Below are positions 16,066 through 24,726 of a stretch of 64,000 nt of DNA, piece by piece; within the stretch, counting starts at the first letter, position 1; the number at the start of each line of letters is the position of its first letter. The notes below the pieces were generated by a model. That model ran no database searches, was not told where the DNA came from, and saw only the letters and a list, made by a program, of their open reading frames with translations. Source of the DNA: Pseudanabaena sp. lw0831 (GTDB lineage Bacteria; Cyanobacteriota; Cyanobacteriia; Pseudanabaenales; Pseudanabaenaceae); NCBI RefSeq assembly GCF_016584665.1, contig NZ_BBJB01000073.1:1-64000 (forward strand). The letters run 5' to 3'. Both the position numbers and the translations under genes were made by a program.

Positions 16066-19000
16066 TTAGCGAGTTTTGAAATGAGTCAAGGATTGTTGAA
16101 GTTCTCCAGAATATCCTCTGGTTGCTTGAATTAATTTGGAAGCTTCTGAAGAAGAAGCAAGTGTTCTTTTAGCCATATGCGAAATATCATTCATCAAGTT
16201 TGCAACCCCTTCAGATGTTTGGGCTTGTGAAGTTGTTGCTTCGGAGATTGTCACCATTAATCCATCAATTTGTTGTGAGATTTGAGCAATTTGTTGTAGG
16301 CTATCCTTAGCCGCGATCGCTAAGGTATTGCTTTCTGAGAGTTGATTGCTGCCAGACTCAACAGCTGTCATCACTGCGTTAGTCTCGCTCTGAATATTTC
16401 TGAGTAGGCATTCTACTTCCTTCGTCGCCGTAACTGAACGCGCAGCTAGTTCTCCAACCTCTTCTGCAATCAACACAAATCCACTACTGACATTGCTTGA
16501 CCGAGATGCTTCAAGCGTGGCATTGATCGCCAGAAAGTTAGTCTTAATCGCAATTTCATTAATTGAAGAAATAGCCTTAGCAATTTTTTGAGAGACAACC
16601 CCCAAATGTTTGACTCTCTTAGCAGTTGTCGTAACCGTATTTTGCAATTCCCCGACCTTGGACATCACCGCATCAATAGAGCGATCGCTATCAGACAGTT
16701 TTTCTACTACTAGTTGCGATGATTGCAACACTTGCTGGCTGTTATTAACAATTCGCGTTGCTGAGAGCTTAGACATCTGCATTGTGTTTAGCGATCGTGT
16801 CACTGTGTCTACCTGCCTTTGCGAAACACTTGTAAGATTAGCGATCGCCTGTTCGTTTTGCCCAAGGGAGAAATTAACTTGGTTTGCCGAAGATTTAACT
16901 TGACCGACAATATTTTGTAATCCCCGAATGACATCATCAAAAAATATAGCGACATTCGGTAAACTGCCGTCAACCGATTGAGTGGAAACCGTAAGATCCC
17001 CATCAGCTAAGGCTTGGACATCTTTAAGCATTTGCATCAAATGCTCCTGAAGTTTTTCCTTTTGGAGGCGATAGCTTTCAACTTCCGCATAGCGCTGGAC
17101 TATCTCTGATCGCACTTTCTTACCTAGACGTAATACATTCTCATCAGACAAATCTGCATCTTGAGCTTCGCGTTTTTCTTCTCTAGCAAGTTTTGCTAAG
17201 ACGTTAAATAGCTTCACTACTTGCAACTGCAGGTTTTGTTTTTCCTGCTCTTGCTTTTGCATCATCGTCTGGAATTGTTCAGACATTTTATTAATACTTA
17301 AGGAAATATCTGATAGCTCATCATTTCCATCTATACTCAAAGCTCCAAGACTAAGATTACTAGTTCCTTGTCTAATATCTCGTAGAGCGGCGCGAATATC
17401 TTTCAGCCTTGAGCTAAGTTTGCGAGATAGCGCATAGGCGATTGTCGCTACTAGCAATGGTGTAGCAGCAATGCCAATCCCTATCACCAACAGTAGACTT
17501 TGATTACCAGCGATCGCTTTAGTTTTATCTATTGTCGTTAATATATCCCAAGTCAACATGTCATATGTCTGCATATTCGGGACGGGGGCATAAGCAAGCA
17601 ATAGTCCATTGCGATCGCTCTTGACCATATCTCCTAGACGAGATGATTGTGAAGTCCGCAAATCAGGAATTAATGCGAAATTTGTTGACGCATCTTCACC
17701 AACCTTGACAATCTGCGAGCTAGTAATATATTTGTTAGAGCTGTCAATCACATAAAAATCGCTATTCCCATTGGCATCTTTACTGGCTTTGGTTAAATCA
17801 TTTTCTAATTTTTTTACAGGAATTTCAACCTGCAAAATCATGTTGACTTTTTGTGAAACAGAACTCTTGATTGACCTAGCTGCGTAAAGATATACCCCAT
17901 CTTTCTCAACTACAGGGTTACTAAGCAAGACATTATCCACAGCACTGACTTTACTGAGGATATTAGGGTTAAGAATTTGTAAGGTTTTCGATTTACTTGA
18001 CTGAGCGAGTAGCTCGCCATTTGTGCTAAACAGCGCAATGCTATTGTACTCAGGATAAGCTTGACCATAGAGATTCAACCGATTAGTCAACTGTTGCTTA
18101 TATTGACGTTGCTGAGCAATAGGCAATGCGTTGAGAGGATTAGTTGCTTTGTCCGTTGATGGAGAGGCTGGGAGCTTTTGCAAGTTATTCTGTCCTATTT
18201 CGGTTGAGCCTAGTAATTTTTGCAACACTTCCACATCATTAATCTGCTGCTTTAAAAAATTTCTGGTCACGTTTGCTAAAGCGATCGCCTCCGATTGCTG
18301 TGCTTGTTTAGCCTTATTTAATAGCAACCCATCTCCCACTTGGTATGCTGCGATACCCAATGCAATCGCAGGAATAGTCGCTACCAAAGCCCCCCATAAA
18401 GTAATCTTTTGACTGACACTAGAGAATTTAAACATGTCCTCTAATGCGATCGCGGAAGCATCATTTCTCGCAGGAACATTGCCCTGAAAAGCGTCACGAT
18501 CTTCACTAAGGTCACTGTTTTGAGTGTTTTCAGTGTTTTGAGAATCTATTCCCCAACCCAAAAATACAGATTCTACAGGTGGAAATTCAATTTTTTGTTT
18601 GTTATTTTGACTTGCTTCTTGGATATTGGCGATCGTATCGCTAAAAATTGATACAGGAGCCTTATCTGTTATATCTTCTAGATCTCCAATCATTATATTT
18701 CCCACATCTTCAACCATCAGAGTCTCATCATCTGCAAATGATGGTTCTTGGGCAAATGATGGTTCTTGGGCAGTAGTTATATCTTCCTGCTCCTGTACCT
18801 CTTGCTGGTTCTTAAATTTTGCTGCGATCGCAGGTGGCGGTGGTACTATTCCATTCCCGTTAACCCGAGCACTTACAGCAACTTTTGGCTTAATAGCTAC
18901 ATTAACAGAAGCTGGGTTAGCTAATATGGCAAGGTCGCCCATTGTCGAGTCGTCATGGTCAAGAATATAGGAAATACTCCTATTGCTAGATACGCTATTT

Positions 19001-19419
19001 ATCTTTGAGCCAACATTTTGCGTAACCTCTGGCTGCAAGGCTCTATAGTTAGCTTCTTGAGCTTTATCTGCATCGCTAGCTTCTTTAACCTTTGGACTAT
19101 CGAGTGATTCTATATCTTTCTGAAGAACCTTTCGAGGATTATTTTTCTGAGAAATATTAGCTAGCTTATTTTGGATCTGAGCAAGCGAAGTACTGGCAAG
19201 ATCAAGCAAATCTGGATCGTCTGTAAGGGTCAACACTTGTTGATACTGTACCTTAGCATACTCAATTTTACCTGCCTTACGAAAGGTTGCGCCTAACCAA
19301 ATATGCAGCTTGGGATTGCGAGGATCTTCATGCAACAATTCTGAGAACTGCTGCATCGCCTCTTCATACCGACCCTCTGCATAGGACTGTAGAGCCGCCT
19401 GATACTGCGCTGTCATCAT
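16066..19419 (-). CDS. Methyl-accepting chemotaxis protein with TPR N-terminus, PilJ/PixJ-like
   Basis: The 1117-residue receptor begins with two TPR-like helical repeats (about 1-75: AEGRYEEAMQQFSELLHEDPRNPKLHIWLGATF). A Ser/Glu-rich linker follows, then a membrane helix at about 342-362, a periplasmic dCache-like sensor (about 363-640) and a second membrane helix (about 645-665). A HAMP domain and coiled coils lead to the MCP signalling tip (FLAINATLEASRSSNVSSGFVLIAEEVGELAARS, about 960-993). It would sense a ligand or light-related cue and control the adjacent CheA. An AQEPSF repeat in the linker stems from an 18-bp tandem duplication near 18737-18772. The chromophore-binding GAF domains of PixJ are absent. 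Confidence 0.88.
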   Translation of the reverse strand: MMTAQYQAALQSYAEGRYEEAMQQFSELLHEDPRNPKLHIWLGATFRKAGKIEYAKVQYQQVLTLTDDPDLLDLASTSLAQIQNKLANISQKNNPRKVLQKDIESLDSPKVKEASDADKAQEANYRALQPEVTQNVGSKINSVSSNRSISYILDHDDSTMGDLAILANPASVNVAIKPKVAVSARVNGNGIVPPPPAIAAKFKNQQEVQEQEDITTAQEPSFAQEPSFADDETLMVEDVGNIMIGDLEDITDKAPVSIFSDTIANIQEASQNNKQKIEFPPVESVFLGWGIDSQNTENTQNSDLSEDRDAFQGNVPARNDASAIALEDMFKFSSVSQKITLWGALVATIPAIALGIAAYQVGDGLLLNKAKQAQQSEAIALANVTRNFLKQQINDVEVLQKLLGSTEIGQNNLQKLPASPSTDKATNPLNALPIAQQRQYKQQLTNRLNLYGQAYPEYNSIALFSTNGELLAQSSKSKTLQILNPNILSKVSAVDNVLLSNPVVEKDGVYLYAARSIKSSVSQKVNMILQVEIPVKKLENDLTKASKDANGNSDFYVIDSSNKYITSSQIVKVGEDASTNFALIPDLRTSQSSRLGDMVKSDRNGLLLAYAPVPNMQTYDMLTWDILTTIDKTKAIAGNQSLLLVIGIGIAATPLLVATIAYALSRKLSSRLKDIRAALRDIRQGTSNLSLGALSIDGNDELSDISLSINKMSEQFQTMMQKQEQEKQNLQLQVVKLFNVLAKLAREEKREAQDADLSDENVLRLGKKVRSEIVQRYAEVESYRLQKEKLQEHLMQMLKDVQALADGDLTVSTQSVDGSLPNVAIFFDDVIRGLQNIVGQVKSSANQVNFSLGQNEQAIANLTSVSQRQVDTVTRSLNTMQMSKLSATRIVNNSQQVLQSSQLVVEKLSDSDRSIDAVMSKVGELQNTVTTTAKRVKHLGVVSQKIAKAISSINEIAIKTNFLAINATLEASRSSNVSSGFVLIAEEVGELAARSVTATKEVECLLRNIQSETNAVMTAVESGSNQLSESNTLAIAAKDSLQQIAQISQQIDGLMVTISEATTSQAQTSEGVANLMNDISHMAKRTLASSSEASKLIQATRGYSGELQQSLTHFKTR

Positions 19420-19530
19420 GATCGCCCCTGTATGAAAATACGTCTTTGTTTCAAAGAGAAAGCTTAAGTCTCTACAAGCTTCCTTAATACATAATTAAAC
19501 GAATTTACATGCAAATTCTCTAGCGCCATT

Positions 19531-19562
19531 TTGCTTGTATTTACCAAAAAAAGTGCTATCAT
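19531..19562 (+). promoter_or_regulatory. Possible promoter in the 630-bp gap
   Basis: TTGCTT (19531-19536) and TGC-TATCAT (19554-19562) form a -35/extended -10 pair with a 20-bp spacer, longer than ideal. It faces a short frame and a hairpin before the deoxyhypusine-synthase-like gene. Confidence 0.3.
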
Positions 19563-19596
19563 AGACAAGGATGTATTGCACTCAGCTAAATAAAAA

Positions 19597-19731
19597 TTGA
19601 AAAAACTGGTTTTATTGCTTGGATGTGATTGGCTCCTCAACCTGAAGTTGGATGAAAGACGCGAGTCTGACCCCACTCTTTCTTGGGATGATGCCTGTGA
19701 AGGACCTAGTATGTTCCGATCGACCTTCTAA
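19597..19731 (+). CDS. Possible 44-residue small protein
   Basis: An open frame from TTG 19597 encodes MKKLVLLLGCDWLLNLKLDE and then an acidic half with two Trp and two Cys residues in all (SDPTLSWDDACEGPSMF), ending at TAA 19729-19731. There is no ATG and no clear ribosome-binding site. The final codons fall within the left arm of the hairpin at 19717-19772. I do not recognise it. It could be a leader peptide or chance. Confidence 0.25.
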   Translation: MKKLVLLLGCDWLLNLKLDERRESDPTLSWDDACEGPSMFRSTF

Positions 19732-19772
19732 CTATCAGGGTTGTAACCACTGTTAACAACCTCGGTCGATCG
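19717..19772 (+). ncRNA. Two-tier hairpin, candidate RNA element
   Basis: CGATCGACC (19717-19725) pairs with GGTCGATCG (19764-19772). Inside, GGTTGT (19739-19744) pairs with ACAACC (19756-19761). A smaller CTTCTC/GAGAAG hairpin follows at 19773-19790. There is no U-tract, so a simple terminator is unlikely. The rest of the 19420-20051 gap is AT-rich and I see no further gene in it. Confidence 0.4.
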
Positions 19773-20051
19773 CTTCTCATAGTGGAGAAGACTAAATATT
19801 TCCCGAAACTTAATAAGCCGTAGAAAAGACGCTTGGGGCGATAAGTTTTTTTACGTACAGATTTTAAAACTGTCAGTATCTATCTATGATCATATGATTG
19901 ATTGGTTAGATAGTGACGTTTATGATCGTGCGCCGTAAAGAAAAGTTATTGTCATTAAGATGTTTAGTTTCGCTTGTTTTGTTATGGAATTTTGCTCGAA
20001 TTTTTTCTCGCATACATTTACAACACATAGCATCTAGGACAAAACAGAATC

Positions 20052-21110
20052 ATGAAACGCGAACTACTTAAACAGACTGTTGAACACATCGACATCAAAG
20101 CTTTTGATGTGGTCGGATTGGTTGATGCAATGGCTAACACCGCTTTTCAAGGTAGAAACCTTGGTCGTGCGGCCCATATCTATGACGATATGATCAAGGA
20201 CAAAGATTGCGCAATCATCTTGTGTTTGGCAGGTTCTTTATTTAGTGCGGGACTTAAGGGAGTTGTCTACGATTTGATCGCCAACAACATGGTAGACATG
20301 ATTGTCTCTACAGGCGCAAACATCGTTGATCAAGACTTCTTTGAAGCTCTCGGATTTCGTCACTATGTCGGCGATACATTTGCTGATGACACAGTACTCC
20401 GCGAAAATGCGATCGATCGCATCTATGACACCTACATTGACGAAGATGAACTGCGTATTTGCGACATGACGATCGCTAAAATCGCTAATTCACTTCCTCC
20501 TCGTCCCTATTCTTCCCGTGAGTTCATTTATGAAATGGGCGCATATCTTGACAAGAATGCTAAAAATCGTCACTCGGTTGTCTTGGCAGCTTACGAGCAT
20601 CAAGTTCCCATCTTTGTTCCTGCTTTCAGCGACTGTTCCGCAGGTTTTGGCTTAGTTCATCATCAGTGGTTCTCTCCTGAAGAGCATGTCAGCATCGACT
20701 CTGTCCGCGATTTCCGCGAATTGACTCAGTGCAAATTGGCAAGCCCTCACACTGGTCTATTTATGATCGGTGGTGGTGTTCCTAAGAACTTTGCTCAAGA
20801 CACTGTGGTTGCGGCTGAGTTGCTTGGATTTGAGGCTGCAATGCACAAGTATGCAGTGCAGATCACTGTTGCTGACGAACGCGATGGCGCTCTATCTGGT
20901 TCGACTTTGAAGGAAGCACATTCTTGGGGCAAGGTTGATATTGTCCAAGAACAAATGGTTTACTCCGAAGCAACCGTGGCATTGCCTCTAATCGCTGGTT
21001 ATGTCTACGGCAAGAAGAACTGGTGCGATCGCGCTCCTCGTCAATTGGCTCAAGTATTCAACAAGCCATCTATTGCGTTCAGTAGTATTCCTACACCTGT
21101 AGGCGTATAG
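20052..21110 (+). CDS. Deoxyhypusine-synthase-like polyamine enzyme
   Basis: The 352-residue protein clearly belongs to the deoxyhypusine synthase fold family: ILCLAGSLFSAGLKGVV, MIVSTGANIVDQDFFEALG, GGGVPKNFAQD and STLKEAHSWGKVD. The Lys in SWGK (residue 294) aligns with the catalytic enzyme-imine lysine of eukaryotic DHS (EAVSWGK). Bacteria lack the eIF5A substrate, so the enzyme more likely transfers the spermidine aminobutyl group to a small amine (homospermidine-synthase-type chemistry) or acts on another polyamine. The exact reaction cannot be read from sequence. It starts at ATG 20052 with AGGA just upstream and ends before a very long palindromic terminator. It is transcribed alone. 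Confidence 0.85.
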   Translation: MKRELLKQTVEHIDIKAFDVVGLVDAMANTAFQGRNLGRAAHIYDDMIKDKDCAIILCLAGSLFSAGLKGVVYDLIANNMVDMIVSTGANIVDQDFFEALGFRHYVGDTFADDTVLRENAIDRIYDTYIDEDELRICDMTIAKIANSLPPRPYSSREFIYEMGAYLDKNAKNRHSVVLAAYEHQVPIFVPAFSDCSAGFGLVHHQWFSPEEHVSIDSVRDFRELTQCKLASPHTGLFMIGGGVPKNFAQDTVVAAELLGFEAAMHKYAVQITVADERDGALSGSTLKEAHSWGKVDIVQEQMVYSEATVALPLIAGYVYGKKNWCDRAPRQLAQVFNKPSIAFSSIPTPVGV

Positions 21111-21120
21111 ATTAGTCCTG

Positions 21121-21177
21121 CTTTCATCAAAAAATAAATGGGTGCGCAAAGCGCACCCATTTATTTTTTGATGAAAG
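21121..21177. terminator. 27-bp perfect palindrome
   Basis: The arms 21121-21147 and 21151-21177 are perfectly complementary over 27 bp, around AAA. The tip reads GGGTGCGC-AAA-GCGCACCC and the outer part CTTTCATC. It lies ten bases after the previous stop and about 55 bp before sbcD. Confidence 0.92.
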
Positions 21178-21231
21178 ATATATAATCACAGACAATATTA
21201 GCTCTGGGCTGTCATTTATGAGAGGAATCTG

Positions 21232-22518
21232 ATGACTATTAAAGTTTTACACCTCTCCGATATTCATCTTGGTAGTACTACTCATGGAAAGGTTAATCCG
21301 CAAACAGGATTGAATACTCGCCTAGAGGACTTTGTGGCGGCCTTGACGATCTGTATAGATCGCGCAATTAACGAGCCAGCCGATATCGTTCTATTTGGTG
21401 GTGATGCTTTTCCTGATGCTACGCCGCCGCCACTAGTGCAACAGGCTTTTGCCAAGCAATTTCGCCGCCTTGCGGATGCTGGGATTCCTACGGTGTTATT
21501 AGTGGGAAATCATGACCAACATTCACAGGGAGTTGGTGGCGCGAGTCTGGCTATTTATCGCAGTCTTGCTGTGCCGAACTTCACCGTGGGCGACACGATC
21601 GCCACGCATCGGATTTCCACAAAGGCAGGGGATATTCAGATTATTACCTTGCCTTGGATTACGCGATCGACTTTGCTGACTAAAGCTGAGACAGAAGGCT
21701 TCTCGATGGCTGAGGTAAGCCAGTTTCTGATAGATCGCTTGCAGGTAGTGATCGAAGGCGAAATCCGCCAACTCGATCCACAATTGCCGACGATTATGCT
21801 GGCTCATGTGATGGTCGATACAGCTACCTATGGAGCAGAGAGGTTTCTAGCGGCTGGCAAAGGTTTTACGATTCCTCTATCGATGCTAACCCGTGAAGCC
21901 TTTGACTATGTGGCGCTCGGTCATGTGCATCGCCATCAGATCTTGGCGACGCAACCACTTGTGGTTTATCCAGGTAGTATTGAGCGCGTTGATTTTGGTG
22001 AAGAGAATGAAGCGAAGGGATATTGCTGGTTAGAAGTTGAGAAGGGGAATGTAAAGTTTGATTTCTGCCCAATTCCTACCCGTGTTTTTCGGACAATGGA
22101 AGTGGATGTAACCCAATCTGATGATCCACAAGCGAAGTTACTTAAGGCGATCGCAAAAGGGAAAATCGATCAGGCGATCGCAAGATTAATTTACAAAGTT
22201 AAAGCCGAGCAGTTAGCATTAATTGATGATCGCCTATTACATGAAGCAATGGCGATCGCCCATAACTATGCATTGATCCCTGAAGTTGTCAGTCAAAATC
22301 CTCGTAGTAGGATGCCAGAACTCAGCACTGCTGAGGCACTCGATCCGATGACTGCTCTCAAGACCTATCTCAGCACTCGCGAAGACCTTAAAAATCTTGA
22401 ACCTGAAATGCTGGTTGCGGCGCAAGAATTACTCAGTGAGATTGGGTTAGGAATGGATGAACTTGATGCTGTTGATGATTCAGCTCAGTCTAGTCAATTG
22501 GTGATAAGTTTCAATTAG
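21232..22518 (+). CDS. sbcD: SbcD/Mre11-type DNA repair exonuclease
   Basis: The 428-residue protein carries the five calcineurin-like phosphoesterase motifs: LHLSDIHLG (residues 6-14), LFGGDAF, VGNHDQH, LAHVMVD and ALGHVHRH. These ligate two Mn ions. This arrangement is that of SbcD/Mre11, which with the ATPase SbcC/Rad50 cuts hairpins and DNA ends during repair. SbcC is not encoded in the window. Its location in a genome region full of long perfect palindromes is noteworthy, because SbcCD cleaves such structures in E. coli. The last 39 bp overlap the convergent tatD gene. Confidence 0.88.
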   Translation: MTIKVLHLSDIHLGSTTHGKVNPQTGLNTRLEDFVAALTICIDRAINEPADIVLFGGDAFPDATPPPLVQQAFAKQFRRLADAGIPTVLLVGNHDQHSQGVGGASLAIYRSLAVPNFTVGDTIATHRISTKAGDIQIITLPWITRSTLLTKAETEGFSMAEVSQFLIDRLQVVIEGEIRQLDPQLPTIMLAHVMVDTATYGAERFLAAGKGFTIPLSMLTREAFDYVALGHVHRHQILATQPLVVYPGSIERVDFGEENEAKGYCWLEVEKGNVKFDFCPIPTRVFRTMEVDVTQSDDPQAKLLKAIAKGKIDQAIARLIYKVKAEQLALIDDRLLHEAMAIAHNYALIPEVVSQNPRSRMPELSTAEALDPMTALKTYLSTREDLKNLEPEMLVAAQELLSEIGLGMDELDAVDDSAQSSQLVISFN

Positions 22519-23142
22519 TTGAGTTTGCAGAGTTTCTAGAGAAACATGACGCAATGCGGCGGCACGATCATAAATTTGCTTGATGCTAATATCAGTGCGA
22601 TCGTCTGTTTCCAAGAGAAATCTGCCATTTGGTATTGTAGTGATCGCTTGCAGAATAGGAGAGCGATCGCTTAAAATTGCGCCGCCAAAGGAGAAATAAA
22701 AATCATGCTTGAGCAGCTGTTGAAAGACTTCTTCTTTCTTATTGAAGCCATGAATAATCCAAGGAACCGTAGATTTAGTATCTTTCTTAAGAGCAATTAA
22801 TTCTGAAAAAGCTCTGACACAATGAATTACAAGCGGTTTCTGTAATGATTCCGCAAGTTCTATATGTCTTTGAAAAATAGAAATTTGCGTTTCTAAAGAC
22901 AAATCAATATTTCGATCTAATCCACATTCACCGATCGCTACAATCTGTGATAATTTCGCTAAATTCACAAGATTTGACCATGCAGCTTCCCATGTTTCTA
23001 ATTGGATAAACCAAGGATGCAAACCAAGACTACAGATGTTCGGTAGTTCTTCTGCTTGCAATTCTGGCGTAACATGGAGGGTTTGCAAATTGATTAGATC
23101 TGGGGATTTGAGATCGTGATGTGTATGAAAATCAATAAACAT
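22480..23142 (-). CDS. TatD-family metal-dependent hydrolase
   Basis: The protein is 220 residues from ATG 23142 (MFIDFHTHHD); an in-frame GTG at 23154 would add four. The amidohydrolase/TIM-barrel motifs are present: an HxH pair (FHTHHD), VAIGECGLDR, LVIHCVRAF and WIIHGF. Members of the TatD family act as deoxyribonucleases or related phosphodiesterases. This one is somewhat short and divergent, so the substrate is uncertain. It lies downstream of lpxD but is separated from it by a hairpin. Its 3' end overlaps the sbcD 3' end on the other strand. Confidence 0.8.
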   Translation of the reverse strand: MFIDFHTHHDLKSPDLINLQTLHVTPELQAEELPNICSLGLHPWFIQLETWEAAWSNLVNLAKLSQIVAIGECGLDRNIDLSLETQISIFQRHIELAESLQKPLVIHCVRAFSELIALKKDTKSTVPWIIHGFNKKEEVFQQLLKHDFYFSFGGAILSDRSPILQAITTIPNGRFLLETDDRTDISIKQIYDRAAALRHVSLETLQTQLIETYHQLTRLS

Positions 23143-23155
23143 ATTCAGACCCACA

Positions 23156-23190
23156 AATTAGAGAGAGGCGCTTTGCGCCCCTCTCTAATT
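23156..23190. terminator. Palindrome between lpxD and tatD
   Basis: AATTAGAGAGAGGCGC, loop TTT, GCGCCCCTCTCTAATT: 16-bp arms with one A-C mismatch. It directly follows the lpxD stop and would limit readthrough into tatD. Confidence 0.85.
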
Positions 23191-24252
23191 CTATTCAACA
23201 AGTTTTGCTTCTAGTTCCTCAATCCGCCTCTCTAACTTACGAACTGTACGCAGTAGATCGGGAAGTTGACGCTCGGCGATGACGATCCGCTTCCAATCTT
23301 TTTCGGGAACGACAGGATAGCCCATCATCGTAACACCTGCGAGAACATCGCTAGGAATACCCGACTTTGCACCAATGATTGCGCCATCGCCGATGTGAAT
23401 GTGATTAGCTGCACCGACCTGCCCTGCCATGACAACATGATGACCAAGAGTGACACCACCCGCTAAGCCCACCTGTGAAGCGAGAACCGAGTGTGCTCCA
23501 ACTTCGACTCCATGTCCGATCTGGACAAAGTTATCCAGTTTTGCGCCTTTGCGAATGACAGTAACCCCAACAGCAGGACGGTCAACAGCACAGGAGCAGC
23601 CCAGTTCGACATTATCTTCGATGATTACATGACCAATTTGAGGGACTTTGTACCATGTACCATTGGGCGATATCTCGAAGCCAAAGCCGTCGCCGCCTAA
23701 AACCGTGCTGGGATGGAACAGACAATTTGCGCCGATTTGAGTGCGATCGCTAATTACACAATTGGCATGAATGGTCGTATTTGCGCCAATCTCGACATCG
23801 TTATAAATGGTGACATGGGGATAAATCGTGACATTATCGCCAATTTTGACGCGATCGCTAATGACAACATAGGGTGCGATCGCGACATTTGTCCCTAGCT
23901 GCACGCCTTCACCCAAAATTGCGGTGGGATGAATACCTTGTGGCGGCGTGGGCGGTTGATAAAACTTTTCGAGAACCTTAGCAAATAGGATGCGGGGATG
24001 GGCGGTGCGGATACAGGGCAAAGGTGACGGAGTTTTGAGATCGAGGATGACAGCACTAGCTTGAGTATCCTTGAGACGAGCGACAAATTTTGACGAGGAC
24101 ACAAAGGTAATTTCTCCAGATTGCGCCTTATCGATCGCAGCGACTCCTATGATGATGGGATCGTCCCCATTGGATTCAAATCGACAATCGGGTAGGGTCG
24201 CGACAAACTCGGCGGCGAGTTCGGAGAGTTTGAAAGAAATTGGTTGTGTCAT
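23191..24252 (-). CDS. lpxD: UDP-3-O-acylglucosamine N-acyltransferase (LpxD)
   Basis: The 353-residue protein has an N-terminal uridine-binding domain (about 1-100) and then a left-handed beta-helix of hexapeptide repeats (about 110-310, with TNVAIAPYVVI- and IGDNVTIYPHV-type turns). A C-terminal helical tail follows. KLDNFVQIGHGVEVG contains the catalytic His expected for LpxD. The enzyme adds the second acyl chain to UDP-acylglucosamine in lipid A assembly on the cytoplasmic side. Other lpx genes are not in the window, although cyanobacteria often cluster lpxC-fabZ-lpxA elsewhere. Confidence 0.93.
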   Translation of the reverse strand: MTQPISFKLSELAAEFVATLPDCRFESNGDDPIIIGVAAIDKAQSGEITFVSSSKFVARLKDTQASAVILDLKTPSPLPCIRTAHPRILFAKVLEKFYQPPTPPQGIHPTAILGEGVQLGTNVAIAPYVVISDRVKIGDNVTIYPHVTIYNDVEIGANTTIHANCVISDRTQIGANCLFHPSTVLGGDGFGFEISPNGTWYKVPQIGHVIIEDNVELGCSCAVDRPAVGVTVIRKGAKLDNFVQIGHGVEVGAHSVLASQVGLAGGVTLGHHVVMAGQVGAANHIHIGDGAIIGAKSGIPSDVLAGVTMMGYPVVPEKDWKRIVIAERQLPDLLRTVRKLERRIEELEAKLVE

Positions 24253-24342
24253 GGATCTGATGTCATATCAAGAATGCGCGATTACCATAATACTTAATTG
24301 TGCCAATTCTGTTCGTAATAAGTAGCTACTCATTTCTTGTAT

Positions 24343-24726
24343 CTATATGCCTATTTCTTTAGTGGGAAGGGAGTAGGCAAAAGAAAAATTAAAACCCAAA
24401 CATGTAAAGCGTGCGCGTTGCGGGAGCTTTACATGTTTGGGTTTTAATTTTTTGTTACGCTGAGGTACGTATTCATAATGTGACCAAACAGAAACAACTC
24501 TAATCGTTTTAGTTTGCTCATTAACTGAATAGACGCAACGGTGCTTGATATTAATACGGCTGGAAAGATATCCCTTTAGATTACCTGAGAGTTTTTCATA
24601 GAGAGGCTCGTATGGATTCTGCTTAATGATTTCTAGCAATGATTTAAGGTTGCTTTCATGATTGGCAACTTTTAGTTTTTTGGCATCCTTAACAACACTT
24701 CGACTAAACTCAATCTTCCAGTCCAT
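24343..24726 (-). CDS. YoeB/Txe-type mRNA interferase with palindrome-derived tail
   Basis: The first 85 residues (MDWKIEFSRSVVKDAKKLK..., YEKLSGNLKGYLSSRINIKHRCVYSV, VVSVWSHYE) match the complete YoeB/Txe toxin fold, whose members normally end at about this HY. These are ribosome-dependent RNases. Here the frame continues for another 42 residues. Most of that tail is encoded by a 27-bp-arm palindrome (24384-24452), both arms being translated. The start overlaps the antitoxin gene by 17 bp, the usual TA arrangement. The basic/hydrophobic tail may abolish or alter activity, because the YoeB C-terminal residues form the active site. The toxin is possibly inactive. Confidence 0.75.
   Translation of the reverse strand: MDWKIEFSRSVVKDAKKLKVANHESNLKSLLEIIKQNPYEPLYEKLSGNLKGYLSSRINIKHRCVYSVNEQTKTIRVVSVWSHYEYVPQRNKKLKPKHVKLPQRARFTCLGFNFSFAYSLPTKEIGI
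24384..24452. repeat. 27-bp-arm palindrome inside a coding frame
   Basis: The arms 24384-24410 and 24426-24452 are perfectly complementary (outer AAAAATTAAAACCC, inner CATGTAAAGC) around a 15-nt GC-rich loop. The outer AATTAAAACCC matches the ends of the palindromes at 38600 and 39508. Confidence 0.92.

Noticed and set aside
19464-19676. 70-residue minus-strand frame upstream of the MCP
   Set aside because: No ribosome-binding site, atypical composition, and it opposes a better-supported promoter.
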